From Combretum micranthum (taxonomy: Eukaryota; Streptophyta; Magnoliopsida; Myrtales; Combretaceae), in assembly GCA_024138025.1 (NCBI GenBank), contig JAMXBD010001257.1, positions 62,001 through 126,000 on the forward strand: DNA of 64,000 nucleotides, read 5' to 3'. A program made the position numbers and the translations under genes. The first letter of the stretch is position 1; each line of letters starts with the position of its first letter. The notes beneath the pieces were generated by a model. It was not told the origin of the DNA and ran no database searches. It saw only the letters and a program-made list of their open reading frames with translations. Shown here one piece after another: positions 33,411 through 47,058 of this stretch.

Positions 33411-35520
33411 GGCTTCGATACCACTCTTATCACGACCCTAAAACGGGTCCAATAGGATTTTCCTGAAGTTATCATATCATGTATGCACTCTTAATATGAG
33501 AACCATATTGCACATCAGAGTTTGCAAGACTCTAATTAATTAACCCCTCACTGTGTTATTCATATAAATTTATATTTATAAAGATAGTTATAGAAATCGA
33601 TATTCCACAGACCACAAAGAATCAGATACCCCATCTAATAGTTAGATAAGGTAAACTTAGGTTTAAGAGAGAAATATCAGCTAGATTTAATTAAAAAAGA
33701 ATCTTCAATTTCAAATTTCATCTCTCATACTAGGTTCAGCACTTTCAGATCATAATTTGCTACATAACTCGTAGAACATAATCTTTAGCATGCTCTACAC
33801 TCAGATCCTATCTCATTTCTAGCTTACAACTCACTTGTGAAAACAAACTGTTAGGAAATGAGAAACCATAGCCCAATGAAGTATACTCATCCCACTGTAC
33901 CATTCAAGCAATAACAAACAAACATATATAGTGCAAGTAAGCAAATCAACAAATACATACGATCCACCGGTAACCATACGTAGAATGGATTTACGCCATC
34001 CGTGATAAGGGTTGGGGGGAAACTCCAAATACGATCAATTCCTAAGCAACGCTATGCTTCAGGACCTAAACTACTAGAAAACCACGTTTATTATAGGTAT
34101 ATGAAAATAATATTTATATATATACATATATTCCCGAAGTGGTTGTAATCCTTAAGTAATGACGCTGGCCCAGCCATAGACAATAAGTTGTAACCCTTAA
34201 ATACATCTAGGTTCTTATTGCTTGGATAAGGCCTATGGTACGCGGCTTGTACTCCATGATAGTAGCCTATTCAGTTCATTACGGGTAGTGACGACCTTTA
34301 GTAATGCAGTATGTAATGCTATGCATGATTCATTTATCATTTTCAGCTAAATAAGGTTTAAGTTCATTTATATTATATAACCATTCAGCTTCACGGATAA
34401 TGAAAACCATCGCTATGCTACTTGATCATACATTTAGCTTGTTTAGATAAGTTATGGTATCTTGGCATTGCAATTCAAACACAATGTAGGCACAAGCACA
34501 ACCTAACCCCACATGCATTTCAAGTTATTAAAAATTACAAATGCACTATATTATAAGCACAAGTAGATATAGAGATCATAGGATGTATACTCACTTGTTT
34601 ACATCGCCTTTCATCTATAATAGTCTACTAGTAGCTCTAAGTTAGAGTCCATATCACCTGAATGCAGTAAGAATTACAAAAATTCTATAAGAATTAGCTA
34701 TAGGAACTAATTCACCATCTATACTTTAGAATCTCTAGGTTTCATGCAGTTTTCCAGTCCAAAACTTTAATCGCTTATAACTTTTTTGTTTTAAATCCAA
34801 TTTTAATGAGTAAATAGTGGATTCCACGTGATTATTGGAGCACTTTTAAATAATTTAATTATATTTACTAAAAGAAGTCATCTTGAATGTGAGCAACTGA
34901 ATTAGATTTTGCTTGGTTATGCCCTCGCTACAAAACTGGAGTTGATTGTACTATTGTGTCATACTTTACTTCCAAACACTTATCGATACATTATAGATGA
35001 ATTCTTCCTACTACATGGTATTCCCCTAAAGAAAGCAATGGAAATAATACACTCTCCTTCTTTAAATTTCCTCCTTGTGATAATTACAACTATTCAATTT
35101 AATCATAACCTTAACACTTACATTAATTCCTATCATTTCCATCATAAATCCCAACTGCACCATCCTCCCAACACCAACGGAGTCTCGGCCGACTCAAAGA
35201 AGAATCCATTTTGTTGCTTTCCCGATTTCCCGATTCTCTTCCAATACATCTTTTTTATTTCGACCTTACTTAATTCAAGTATTCCATGCATCAAATAGTG
35301 TGGTTGAAAGTCACTTAGGATTTATTGTATCCATTTATTGCAAATATTAATATTACTCGGCTTCTTCAAATATCAACAACTCATATTTTCTTTTTCATTG
35401 GAGGCTCAGGTTTGCTTGAGAAAAGTAGGGAGATTGAGAATTTTTCATTTAAACATATATATCATGTTTGTGTAACATGTTCTTACAATGTGAAAATCTA
35501 TATTTCTAGATTCTTGAAGC
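33411..35520 (-). mobile_element. Degenerate Ty3/gypsy LTR with primer-binding-site-like sequence
   Basis: On the minus strand, TGGTATCGAAGCC (33411-33423) resembles the initiator-Met tRNA primer site TGGTATCAGAGC. It follows a sequence ending GGGTCGTGATA, like the 3' end of a plant Ty3/gypsy LTR. The layout downstream of 33430 resembles the LTRs elsewhere in the window only loosely. The outer limit is not certain. Confidence 0.4.
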
Positions 35521-36609
35521 TCTTATTGTAATAGCCATGAATTCCCAATATCATGTTATATATGTGTGTTAATAATTTTGCATACTAGAATAAATAAATA
35601 GCAAGTATGACATATAGATTAAGTGGCATAATTTCATGCATGTGTTTTAAGAGTGTAAAATATATGTGTTTGCATTAGTATAATAAGTGCTTAATATTAA
35701 TATATAGGTATATTGTATTTTGTTATTAAGAATTATGTTTAGTTAATGTGATTGGATGAATGATGAAGTGAGTTAAATTTAATTTAATGCATGTTGCATG
35801 CATGTGTGAGTGTGATGGTAGATTTTTGAACCTAAAAACAAGCCCAAAGCCTTGTTTCAATTCAAACAAATGAAGCCCACATAAAGCGCAACTCAAGCCC
35901 AATTAAAAGCCTTGCTAATGTGCTGCCTTTAAACTTAAAGAAGGGATAAGATTAAGCCAAAAATCTTACAATTTTCATCCAAAATCAGACCCTCTTCAAG
36001 ATAGCCCTCTAAACATACTCAAACTCAATCTTTTTCTCTTCCAAAGCCACTCCAACATCAAGGCCAAGTCTCCCATCCAAATTCCTACAAGTTTGGTATT
36101 AAGAGCTCACATTAAAGTCTTCTAACCAAGCCTAAATTCTTGACGTAAGTGTGTGTTATATTTAGTGCAAGCTTGTTAATTTAGAGGTTATGTCAAATAT
36201 GAATATTGTATTGTTATGAGCTTTAATAGTTTGCAATTGTTGGTTAATTATTGAGAAGTGTTTGGGCTGTCATATGAAGTTGTAATATGTGTATGTTAAG
36301 TAGTTGAAGTGTGTTGGTGAACATGAAGTGGAATATGAGTAGTGTAGTAAGGGTTAGTGAAGTTGTGTATGTGTTGAATGTTGTATTGAATGAAGTGTTA
36401 GAAGTTGTATTTATATATCATAGTATTTTGTATTATGATTGTATGGAGTTTAGAGTGTGATATGATGTGTGAAAAATAAGTAAAAATGGAGTTTGAAAAC
36501 AGGGAAAGTTCGTAACCCCTTCAAATCTGTCAATCACAGGCGTGCAAAGGCCCTTATAAGGCTCGGGTTGGGTATTTTCATGGTGTACCAGCATACAAAG
36601 GGGTGTACA

Positions 36610-39600
36610 TGTCACGCCCCGAGGGTATTCTAATAATAATAATCAAGAATCACTCAATTACCATTATTAGATTACCTTCTAGGAGTGACATGATTTCCAA
36701 AAACAGGATCTTTTAGTTGCTTGGATGGAATAAACAAACATATATAAGATGTAAACTAGTAAACAACTGTTACCAACTATAATATTACAGATCATAGGCT
36801 TCATAAGTCCTTACAATTATAACTGCTGATTCTAATGCACTTTAAATGCATCACAAGTCTATTACAGATATAGATATTCTAACCCTATACTACACTTTAA
36901 ACTTCTGGCTTCTAATCTCTTACCGGGACCATGCTCCTGCTAGTAATGAGCCAGGGTCGCAAAGTAAACCTGAAAGGACTGGGGAGTGTGAGCTAAAACA
37001 CAAGCTCAGTGAATAACCAGAACTTATTACACATAACATACAAGTTATTTTAACAATCATATGAAATGCATCAATCACACAATGAACATTACAAGCTTGG
37101 ATAACCCGGAATCCAAACAGGATGAAGATTTACTCTCTCCCATCGGGGTTGAAGGATCACAATCTATGGTCCACCTACCCAGGAGAGACTTAAGCTTTCA
37201 GGAAGTAATAATGTCCAATTTAATTATCTCTTTAAACTTATCATGTTTCATTATTTATTTCCTGTTTAGCTTTAGAAACTCCACTAAGTGTTAGTCATTC
37301 CCATGTAATACCATAAGCGGCGTCCTTTGTTTACCATGTAGTTCCTATGGTATTAACAGAACAAAAGTAATCTTGCAATTAACTAATAGCTCTCTGGCCT
37401 AGATAATTCAAGCATTACCAGAGATCCGAAAAACTAACATGTAGTAGGCTACCACTTACTCAATGCTTTTTATGCATAGTATGTAATGCATGGTTATTTT
37501 TCATTATGGTACCAGTAGTTTTTAGTCAATTTGGGGGTGATCAAGTAATACAGACACTCAATTAGATACTACATACAATATCAAGATACATGCAATTGTG
37601 TTTCACTTAATTTAGAGTGACATGGCAATCAATGGAATACAATACACAACTTTCATATTTCAACAGATCATTAATTTTCATTATCTTTTTATTTAAGGTT
37701 CACTACTAGTACAAGCAAAACCAATGTAATAAGACTGAGTCACTCACCCCTGCCATCCTATTTAATCGTAGTAATCTTCAGGTAGGTCCTTCCCAATACC
37801 TGAGTCACCTATTAAGATAAATAATATAATCATTAAAATTTCTAGACTATACAATCTAGTTTCTGTGAGTATTTAAGTGTTCTACTGGGTTTGTTGGGTT
37901 TCTGTTTATTCTTAACTAGTTCTTTCGAAATAACCCTAAGTTCTAATTCATGGTATTCACAGTTTTATTTTATTACTTCTGGTTGGATACTTGAATCTGT
38001 TGATTGGGTATTTGGAAAGTTTAACAACTCAGTTAATTCATTTTTATTGTCCAAAACTATTAATTTTCTTTTTAATTTACTTAAAAAAATTTTCTTATAG
38101 AGTATAGATGTTCCTATACTCACAAATTTGGATTATTTAAATTTCCATTGTTATCTATTTATGTACAAATATTTAAATATATACCCAGTATTTACTAAAC
38201 TCATAAATTATATATTAAATATCACTTTTATAAAAATATATTTACTAATTTCGAAAATTTCTACTTTTTCCATAAATAACAAGGATATTAATAATTATTA
38301 TTATTATTAATACTAAAAGTAATTATAACATCACTAATACTAATAACAATGATAAAAGTAAAATAATAATAATAATAATATAATAATAATAAATAATAAA
38401 TAATAATAATATATAATTTCCGAAATAGATTAGATAGAATAATTATATTCCATCACATTAGTAATTATACTAATTGTCTTATTCATATTATTACTAAAAT
38501 ATTTTAGTCTTATATTCATATTTATTATTATTTCAGAAATAATATTTTCGAAATTCTAAAAATTCTTTTAAGAATATTAATAATAATTATGATTAGAAAC
38601 TTATTATGCAGAAATTACTTAACAAAGTAATTTATATTTCTAAAATTCTTTTTGGATTAATAATAATAGATTAAATATTTAAACATCACATATTTAATAA
38701 GGTCAGAAAAATAATTTTATTTTTAAATTTAAATAAATAAATAAATAAATTTCGGATTTAATATTATTATACTATAATTTATTATTACTATTCCCAGAAA
38801 AATAAATAAATGCAGAAATAAAAAAAATTCTAAAATTACTTATATTATTATTTATTATATAATTATATTTATTTAGTTTCGTTTTCTTTTCTTTTCTTTT
38901 CTTTTTTTAAACTGGCCGAGAGGTACACGGGTTAAACACGCCTGTGTACCCAGCCCGTGCTCATCGGGGAGCACTGTTCATCTTCTTCCCCGATGAGCCG
39001 CAGCCATTTCCGACGAATCCCGACGTCAAAACGTCGGGATTTTAGATCCAAAAGACTCCTAGGAACCTCATTAACTTAAATATGTAAGAAAAACAACATA
39101 ACAACAACATGTTACCCACGAATTTGCATCATCAAGCTTGGTTAGGGTTTGGGAAAATCACCTTCGTTGTGATCTCTCGATGAAATCCGAAGCTTCTAGT
39201 GGCCTTGGTTAGCTTCCTAAGATGTTTAAGAGTCAGTCTCAATCCTTAGAACTGAAAGAAAAACTCGCGGAATAGAATCACTTACCTCAAGCTCGTTTTT
39301 CATGCGTTTTTCCAGGGTTTTGTTCGAATTCTCCAACTGGGTTGGTGCGGGTGTTTAAAATTTGGTTTCTAGGTTGGTTCGACTCCTAATAATGTATAGA
39401 TGGATTCTAGAAAGTTTGAGAAAGCTTGGAGTTCGTTTGCTTGTCCAATGAAGTTCGTTTGCATACATATATATATATATATATATATATAACGAAGGTA
39501 GAGTTTCGGCCGCGTTTCTTCCTTAAATTCCAAACGAATTGTTCTTGTTTGTTGTCCATTCAGTTCCTTGTTTGATTATCATAAATAGGGGGGTGATTTG

Positions 39601-40636
39601 TCCGGTTTGTATTGGTTTAGGTTAGATTTACATTGACTTTCATGTAAATTATTGAGGAAATTCGGCTCACATCCTTCAAGAGAATCACAGCCCTCCAAAA
39701 CAAGTGAAACCGTCTCCAGCAAGTTGAAATTATATATATATATATATATATTGATTATATAATAGTTAGATATTATTTAGTTAAGTTTTCGGGTAGTTTA
39801 TTACACTATTAGGGTATATTTAGCTTATATATGTAATTATATATGTACAAAGGTCTTTAATGAATCTTACAAGATGTTTAGTTTAACAAAAAGTACAAAT
39901 TTGGGTTTTAATAGTACATATTTATTTGTTTAAGAACAGTTTATCCTACGCGATTTAAGTTTTATAAGCTTTTCGGGTCAATTTTCGTTTCAGGCTCTAA
40001 GAGTTTTAGAAAACCCTAATTCTAATATTGGTATGATTCAATTCTATATTTGAGGTCTAGATCTCAAGATATACATCAGTTTATGTTTCTATTAAGTATT
40101 TATAATCCTAACAGTTCATCTTAAGATCACGATTTTCTAACTAAAACCCTATTGAGTCATTTACGTAATATTACTACTAATATATAGGCTATATTAGTTA
40201 TATGTATTAGATTTGGATACTCACTATGAAATCTTATCAATGTAGTTCATTACTGACTAGAAATTTCAAATTTTAGGGTTCCAATCCAAATATAGGTTCA
40301 TTATTATACCTTATTTTAATTCCCGGTCTCTATTGAATACTAAGGTAATCACTTAATATCCATATTTAGGTTTTCCTATATAACCTGTCTGTTTGACAAG
40401 GATTCGGGTTTGGGATTTGAAGTTTCCTTTGATCACCATCTTGAATTATTAACTCGGATTACGAAATCTTGTTTTTGGAATCTATTGGGGTCAAAGAAGT
40501 TCTTTTATAAAGTTTACGAGTTCCAAACCGTTCAAATTTAAAGTATCTATCTAAACTAGAGTTTCTAATTAACTCCTAGGGTTCATAATTTCTAATCTAG
40601 GGTCGTATCGTATGGTGGAAGTTTTCGGGGTTTACA
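36610..40636 (-). mobile_element. Nested 4.0-kb solo LTR of a second family
   Basis: It starts TGTCACGCCCCGAGGG and ends GGGGTTTACA, flanked by GTACA on both sides (36605-36609 and 40637-40641), a perfect 5-bp target duplication inside the outer LTR. There is no coding capacity. Its left part has the same order of landmarks as the minus-oriented LTR at 49924 ('tctattaca', 'cctgaaa', 'gagc'), so I infer minus orientation and a related Ty3/gypsy origin. It has very AT-rich stretches (about 38280-38870) and a GC-richer hairpin region near 38.9-39.0 kb. Confidence 0.75.
38960..39040. repeat. Two hairpins inside the nested LTR
   Basis: CTCATCGGGGA (38960-38970) pairs with TCCCCGATGAG (38987-38997). 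ATCCCGACGT (39017-39026) pairs with ACGTCGGGAT (39031-39040) around a 4-base loop. Both are perfect. Confidence 0.85.
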
Positions 40637-42496
40637 GTACAAGGGTTTGGTTGTAACATTTTTGTGAATCATGGGCGTGATTTTTCCTTTAGAAGTGTTT
40701 GGTGTTCAAAATTTTGGGTTGCACGGCCGTACAGATGCCCTTACAGTTCTCAAGTCAAAAATTTCTCTTGCAACGCTGTTTTGTATTTTGCTTGTAACTT
40801 TTTCATCGAACCTCCGATTGAGGTGATTCAAGTTGATATGGAAAGTTTAAAAAGAGATCTACAACTTTAATGTTTTAATTTTTTACAAATTTCAAAGTAT
40901 CAAAGCTTAAATTTTATTTCTTTTCAGTTGATACAATTTTCAAATAAAGTTAAAAACTTATGTTTTCTTGTTAAATATGTGTTTGCATACGAAATGGATC
41001 TTTTTGGACCAAAATGAGATACATTAATGATATTTGAGATGTAATAATGATTGAGTGATATAATTAAGCATGATTTAATTATATTTGTAGATTTAACAAA
41101 TAATTGAATTTCCATGAATGTTAAAATAAATCTAATTATATTGTCTATATGGATTGAAGTTAAAAATGATATTTTTATGAGCTTGTATAATCTTGATAAA
41201 TGTGTAAATGATATGTTATGACTTTGTATAAGTTATATTTGAAGTCTTATGTGCTAAGTTTAAGATTTGATATGCTTTAAGTGTAATTTCAAGTATATAA
41301 TGTTGATTTGAGTTTGGATTATCTTCTGAAGGATTCGCGAGGTTCTATTTGGATTTCCTACATAAGGTACGCATTAGCGTTTTTGTTTCCTGCTTAGGAT
41401 AGGCATATACTCAATCAACTTTAATATGGACTAACTTAAACATTATTTGAATTGGATGTCTCTTACGCTGTTTAAATCTGTATTTGACCTGGATGGCAGA
41501 TTGGTATCCGGTTCGGGGAGCAGCACCTTGCTCAGATTGAGAGCATGGTAGTTTAGGCACATAGGTCACCCCTGTCTTTTGATAAGACTTTCCTAAGTGG
41601 TACGGCGGATAATCGACAGGGCAGATGGTATCGGTGTAAAGGTTGCTTAAGCATATAATGAAATGATATGATTTAGTTCAAATATTTATAGGAACAGTTG
41701 GACTAGGTGATGTTATGGACTAAGATAAGTGAAGTTGTGTAACGATTGTTAACTTTAGATGGGGTTATTTTCTCTTTTATGGATATATCATCTAGGAGAT
41801 ATAAGTATCCAAGCTGCTTATATCAACCCCCTGAGCGTCGTGATCGTTACTCAGGACCCCCAAATATCTTTGTTGTTCGAACTTTGAATACTCTAGTGAT
41901 GTTTGACTAATTAAAGATTATCTAATAACCGAATGATTGCCGCATTGCATTATAGTTTAAGATCGTGTGTGCCATTACGCATTTGTTTCTGTTACTTGTG
42001 TACTGGGTCTTTGGCTCATATTTTATCCTTTTCAGATATGGATGACGAGTTCTATACAAGCATGGATCGGATTTCGAGAAGTTCTTAGATGATTGGGAGG
42101 AGTAGAGATAGCCTTGACTTTGATGGAACCCTTATGTAATAGAATAGCTATATGTACATATATGTTCTGAAAACCTATGTATTAGTTAATAGGATTTTTG
42201 TTATCTTTTGACATATGTAAATGGCTTATTTACAAGTCTTGTTTGTAATTTTTATATATACTTATGGGTGTAATATATTTATATCTTTTATTAAGTATAA
42301 AGTTGGAGTTATGTTTTATAAGTTGTTCTAAAAAGTAGTAGTTTTAAAGTTTTATTCTTATAAGACATTTAGATAAATAACTATCCAAACTGATCTTGTT
42401 AATCAACCTTACATATAATATTGCAGATTATATGTAGTTGGAGAACTGAATTAACCTATTTTAAATATAAGGGTAAGTTTGGGTTCTTACACTTAT

Positions 42497-43324
42497 CAAC
42501 ATGATTTTAATAAGAAACTAAAAGAGATAACATCCTTTTTTTTTTTCTTTCTATCACATTGCAATCTAAATATGTATTTATATATTCTTAATAGGGAGAA
42601 TAGCTTTTCACTTACCTGTGATGTGTGTAAGCCTCGGCAAAGGAGTGTCGGCCATCTTTTGTTTCCTATTCCGGTGGCATGAGGATTTGAATCAGGGAAG
42701 AAAGTCCAAGTAAACTAGGAGAAATAAAGATGTAAGAAATTCCTTTTGTATTCTGTGGAGATAAGTTAATGCCAAAAGAGTTGTGCAATTCCTAATGAAA
42801 GTAAATATAAAGAGGGAAAGGAGTGAGGAGGTGTTGCAGGAGAGGAATTTTTTTTCTTCATCCTAACGACACATGGGGACGTTTGGCCATAAATTGTTGT
42901 TGTGGCACAAAACCATCAAGTTGATGGATCAAATCTCCAAGTGCAATGAAAAGTAATATGAAAGATTAAAGAAAAGAAGAACAAAAATAATATATATACA
43001 CATTTATATATATAAGAGAAACGAGAAAGGAATTTAAGGGAGGAGAAATGGAAGAAGGGAAAAATAAATAAATCAAAGAATAATTATAGGTAATGAAATT
43101 ATATGAATACTTAAATCTAAGTTGGTGCCAAGATAAGGACTTGATGTTCAAATGAGTTTTGGTTAGCGGAATTAAACTTATACGCGATTAGAGTTTTTTT
43201 CTTTTTCGAATATATGTTAGGTTTATTATTATTATTATTATTATTATTTGTATAATGAAGTAGTTGGACGGTTTTGTGTAATGCCAGGTAATTTAATATA
43301 TATATATATATATATAGTATACAT
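42497..43324. other. AT-rich spacer
   Basis: No gene is recognisable. Includes a (TTA)n run at about 43220-43249 and a (TA)n run at about 43298-43317. Confidence 0.5.
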
Positions 43325-43673
43325 ATATATTTCACTTATCTATTTCATGATTTCACTTTACTTGTTGTGGCAAATTTGTAATGAAATGAAGGTGAATTTT
43401 TATCATGTAGAGGCGGTGGATTAAAGGAATAAAAAATTGATGTTTGCTATATGATAATCATACTCCTGATGACATATGAAGCAATGCTACTACACTGGAT
43501 TGAGGCGTTAAATAAAAATAAACAGAGAGAACGGTGGAGGATTAAAAGAAAGAATAAGGAAAGAAAATTTTAATAGAAGGAAAAGAAAAAAGAAATTAAA
43601 TATTTAGATGTTGTATAATTAGGTGCATATGTTTCTAGGTCAATGCCAAGCCATGGAATTGGTGTTAATATAT

Positions 43674-44774
43674 AGAGGTAGGCAAAAAAACCAACTAAAC
43701 CGAGAAATCGAACCAAAATCAGAAAACGAATTCAAAATATATGATTAACCAGTCCATTGATTTCAGTTTACGTCCATGGTTTTAATTTTATTTCGGTTTT
43801 TGGTTTCGGTTTTGGTTTCTAACCATGAAAAACCAACGGTTAACGGTTAATCGATATTTAAAATATACATAAAAGACTAAGGTGTTAAATGTTAAAACCC
43901 AAATGTAATCATTATTAATTTTTATCGCATTCTTTTTCTTCTTGGTAAATTACTTTCCAATTCCAGTTTCCACCTTCATCTTTCATCTTCATCTTCATTT
44001 GGTCGTCGACTCATTGTCTTTACTAACTATCATTGTCTTCGCTAGTTGTTGTCGTCTTCATTGGTTACCGTTGTGTTCATACTATTCTCCTTTTGTAGCT
44101 GTCATGCCTCTTTAAGGGTGAAGATTTTTTATATTCTATGTACTATCAAATTTTTTCCCTTCTTCTTCTTTCTATATGAACAGCTCATAATGTCAGCTTT
44201 AAGGACTTTTTTAAACAAGTGAGCTGGTATAAATATGAGGTGACTATTGACTCTCCAAAAGATATAAGACCTGTATCCTTCTTGAATCATTGTAAATATA
44301 CCTCAGAAAGATATAAGGATAAGGTGTTTCTCTGCACTATATGATCATTTTTATTTTCTTTTTTGATTAGTGTGCCTATTTTGTATGAGTTCATACATAT
44401 CTATTTAGGAATTTCTAGGCACTGACTTTTAGCATATCGATAAATCAATTTGGTTGAGATTTTACAATCAAAAAGAGAATTTTGCTTGAAAATAGGATTT
44501 GATTTCATAATAGAACAAGTTTTAATAGCATGTAACTTTTGTTTAATTTTTTATGGACCAACTAAAAGTATGGTTAACCGCAACTTTTAGGTAATCATTA
44601 TGCTAAATGATTAAAAACCGAAAATAAAAAATATTAACCGAAAAAAAGGTTAATCGTTAATACAGTAAACCGCTAATAATGGACCGATTTAGGTTTGATA
44701 TTTAAAAATATCGATTGTAATAATTAAGTTCAAAAATTAAAATCATGGACTGGTTAAACGGTCCATGCTCCCCT
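43674..44774. mobile_element. hAT-like non-autonomous element
   Basis: The left end 'agaggtaggcaaaaaaacca' and the right end, read in reverse as 'aggggagcatggaccgttta', together with 'ggtttcggttttggttt' subterminal repeats, are typical of plant hAT elements. Copy A of the duplicated segment is uninterrupted here ('ggtgttcatatggtaggtt'). The flanks are similar but not a perfect 8-bp duplication. Confidence 0.6.
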
Positions 44775-45027
44775 ATTCATATAGGAGGTTGTCATTTGCT
44801 ATGCTTTCCATGCTTAGGATGTGAGTTTGCTAGAATTTCACTATATTTGACGATTTCCATCTCAACCCTCTTGCAAAGGTTTCGAAGGTTATATTGAATG
44901 CTCGGAAGTACATGAAGAGTCAAATTGGAAATTTTCTCCTTTTTTCATTTCTTTCCATATATGATATGTTTAATTTACTAGTTTTAGAAAATTCCCAACT
45001 TTTGGAATCTCTCATGTGTTTATTTTT

Positions 45028-45377
45028 AGGGAAAAATTCCCTTTTTTTACCTAAACTTTGATAAAGTGGATAATTAGTTATCTAAACATTTAAAAAGTCA
45101 AATTTCATATTTAATTAAACTTTTTGTATCCCTTTTAGGTACCTAAACCTTTAATAAGATCAATTTTATAATTAATTAAACTTTTCATGCCCTTTTTTTT
45201 CACTCCTCTGCTCTTTTATTATTTCTTAAAACAATTGGACACATGTCATACAACGATGAGTGAAATAATGTTTAGGGTCATGAAAAGTTCAATTAGATAT
45301 GAAATTAGATTTTTTAAAATTTAAATACTTAATTATCCATTTTATCAAAACTTAGATACAAAATGAGCATTTCTCTT
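45028..45377. mobile_element. Inverted-repeat MITE, absent from copy A
   Basis: The arms 'cctaaactttgataaagtgg' and, in reverse from the right, 'tctaagttttgataaaatgg' pair over about 110 bp. Copy A has plain 'tttattttattttatttt' at this point. Confidence 0.7.
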
Positions 45378-47058
45378 TATTTTATTTTATTTTATTTTTT
45401 CCAGCTTTTGTCTTCCACACCCGCCGATATGTAGTCTCCCCAGTGTCACGTTTCACTGCATGAAAGCAGATTTCCTCTAAGCTTGTAAATTAATTTATCT
45501 AAGTATACATATCATCGTCATCCCATAGTTAGGAATATGATGTTTTGCAACTATTCTCAACCTTTCAACGTCCTTAAAATGTCAAACTTATAAATCAAAT
45601 AATATCGTTCCACCGCCTGCGCTTAGTTTTAGGAATTCTATATTTTACTTTATGAAAATATCCACATTTAATGTACGTGTATATACTTTACAAAGAAATT
45701 CTATGATCATATCATTAATCTTAGAGAGATTAATTTCCTCAGTATTCGATGATTCACATTATATCTAATCGTAATCGAATCACTAAAATAATTAATATTT
45801 TAATTATTATATTAATTTTAATAATTAGATGATCCCATCAACAAAAACATTGGAGGTCTCTTACTTTACACCTCTCTTATTCTTCTTATGTGGCAGTCCC
45901 AATTTCGACTTTCATTGCATGGATTTAGGATTCCCCGACTTTTCAGAAAGCATGCTGCCGCTTGCCATATCTTTCTTTTTTTACCCATTAATAAAATCCC
46001 ATTTCACATATTATGGAACTAATCTAACCATGCTACTATTACTTGCTTTTGTGGCAATTATGTAAAGCGTGATCAAACTCTGATAATGCCCCTTTGGATC
46101 CTAAATCAAAGACCTCATATTCAAAAGGAAACTCAAAAGGTACAATTTATCAAATAGGGTTTAGAATATTTACTTAATTAGTGTATTGATAAAGTATTAT
46201 AGTATTCTACTTGCTTCTAAGGTGTTTGAATTAGGTTAAGATATTCACAATGGGGTTTTGATCCTATTGATTCAAGTTAGGAATCTAAATTTGAATTTCC
46301 CATCAAGTCAAATTTCCAAGGCAAGACGAACAATCTACATCAGGATTGAATTTTGGTTTTGGTATATTTAAAACCAAGGAGATAAATTCCAACTAAGACA
46401 AATTTTAGTATTTTAAAATTCTATTAACCACATTTATGATTCTCGAGTTATAATTAAATGGAATGTATTTTGATATTTTTAAATGGCAAGAATTTTGGAG
46501 GTTTACATCCTTTCGCCTTCAAAAGATGTTTCGTTCTCGAAACTTGTTTGGAATTTATCAAATTTATGGAGAATTACAGCCTTTCTCCTTTAAAAAAAAT
46601 TTCATCTTCGAAACTTGTTGAGTTTATCATTTCTTTCCTTTTGAATATACTCTCATATCCTTTATCTCCACATATTTATGCATTTGCAATCAAATTAGTG
46701 TTAGGATTGTGTTTGCGGACCAGTATTGGACATCTCTCTATCAACCTCTTAGTCGCTAAGATACTTATTGATCAATGTTTTCATACCTAAATCTTGATGC
46801 TAAGTCAATTAAGATATTCCATCAACAACCTTTGTGGCCATCATTGATACAAATGGCAAGACACTAGAATCATCTTTATCATCACGACTTCCAACTATCT
46901 CTAAGTTGTACACATCACAACTTATCTAGGGATCGTATGTTACCTCTTAACAAGGTCATCAATATCTCTAATCAAGAGATTGATAAAAAATCTAGTTTTC
47001 TTCATCAATTTCATATGAGTTTACTTCAATATGCTAAATAACTCATCATATCACTTGA

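Larger units (their letters stand above)
35527..42491 (+). mobile_element. Solo LTR (chromovirus family), split by a nested element
   Basis: It starts TGTAATAGCCATGAA and ends GGGTTCTTACA, flanked by a perfect 5-bp direct repeat CTTAT (35522-35526 and 42492-42496). It reads in the opposite orientation to the LTRs of the 49924-59807 element: 41500-41540 and 42360-42491 match the reverse complement of their left part, and 40760-40860 their middle. Without the nested 4,027-bp insertion and its 5-bp duplication the LTR is about 2.9 kb. No internal domain lies beside it, so it is a solo LTR left by LTR-LTR recombination. Confidence 0.8.
43325..47058. repeat. Duplicated segment, copy B, with three insertions
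   Basis: Second copy of 30463-32552 in the same orientation. It is lengthened by a hAT-like element (43674-44774), an inverted-repeat MITE (45028-45377) and an insertion of about 155 bp (about 45695-45850). Copy A lacks all three, so it shows the empty sites. Confidence 0.75.

Noticed and set aside
30463..47058. The two duplicated segments as LTRs of one very large retrotransposon
   Set aside because: The segments lack TG/CA ends and flanking duplications, and the interval contains independent solo LTRs and no pol.
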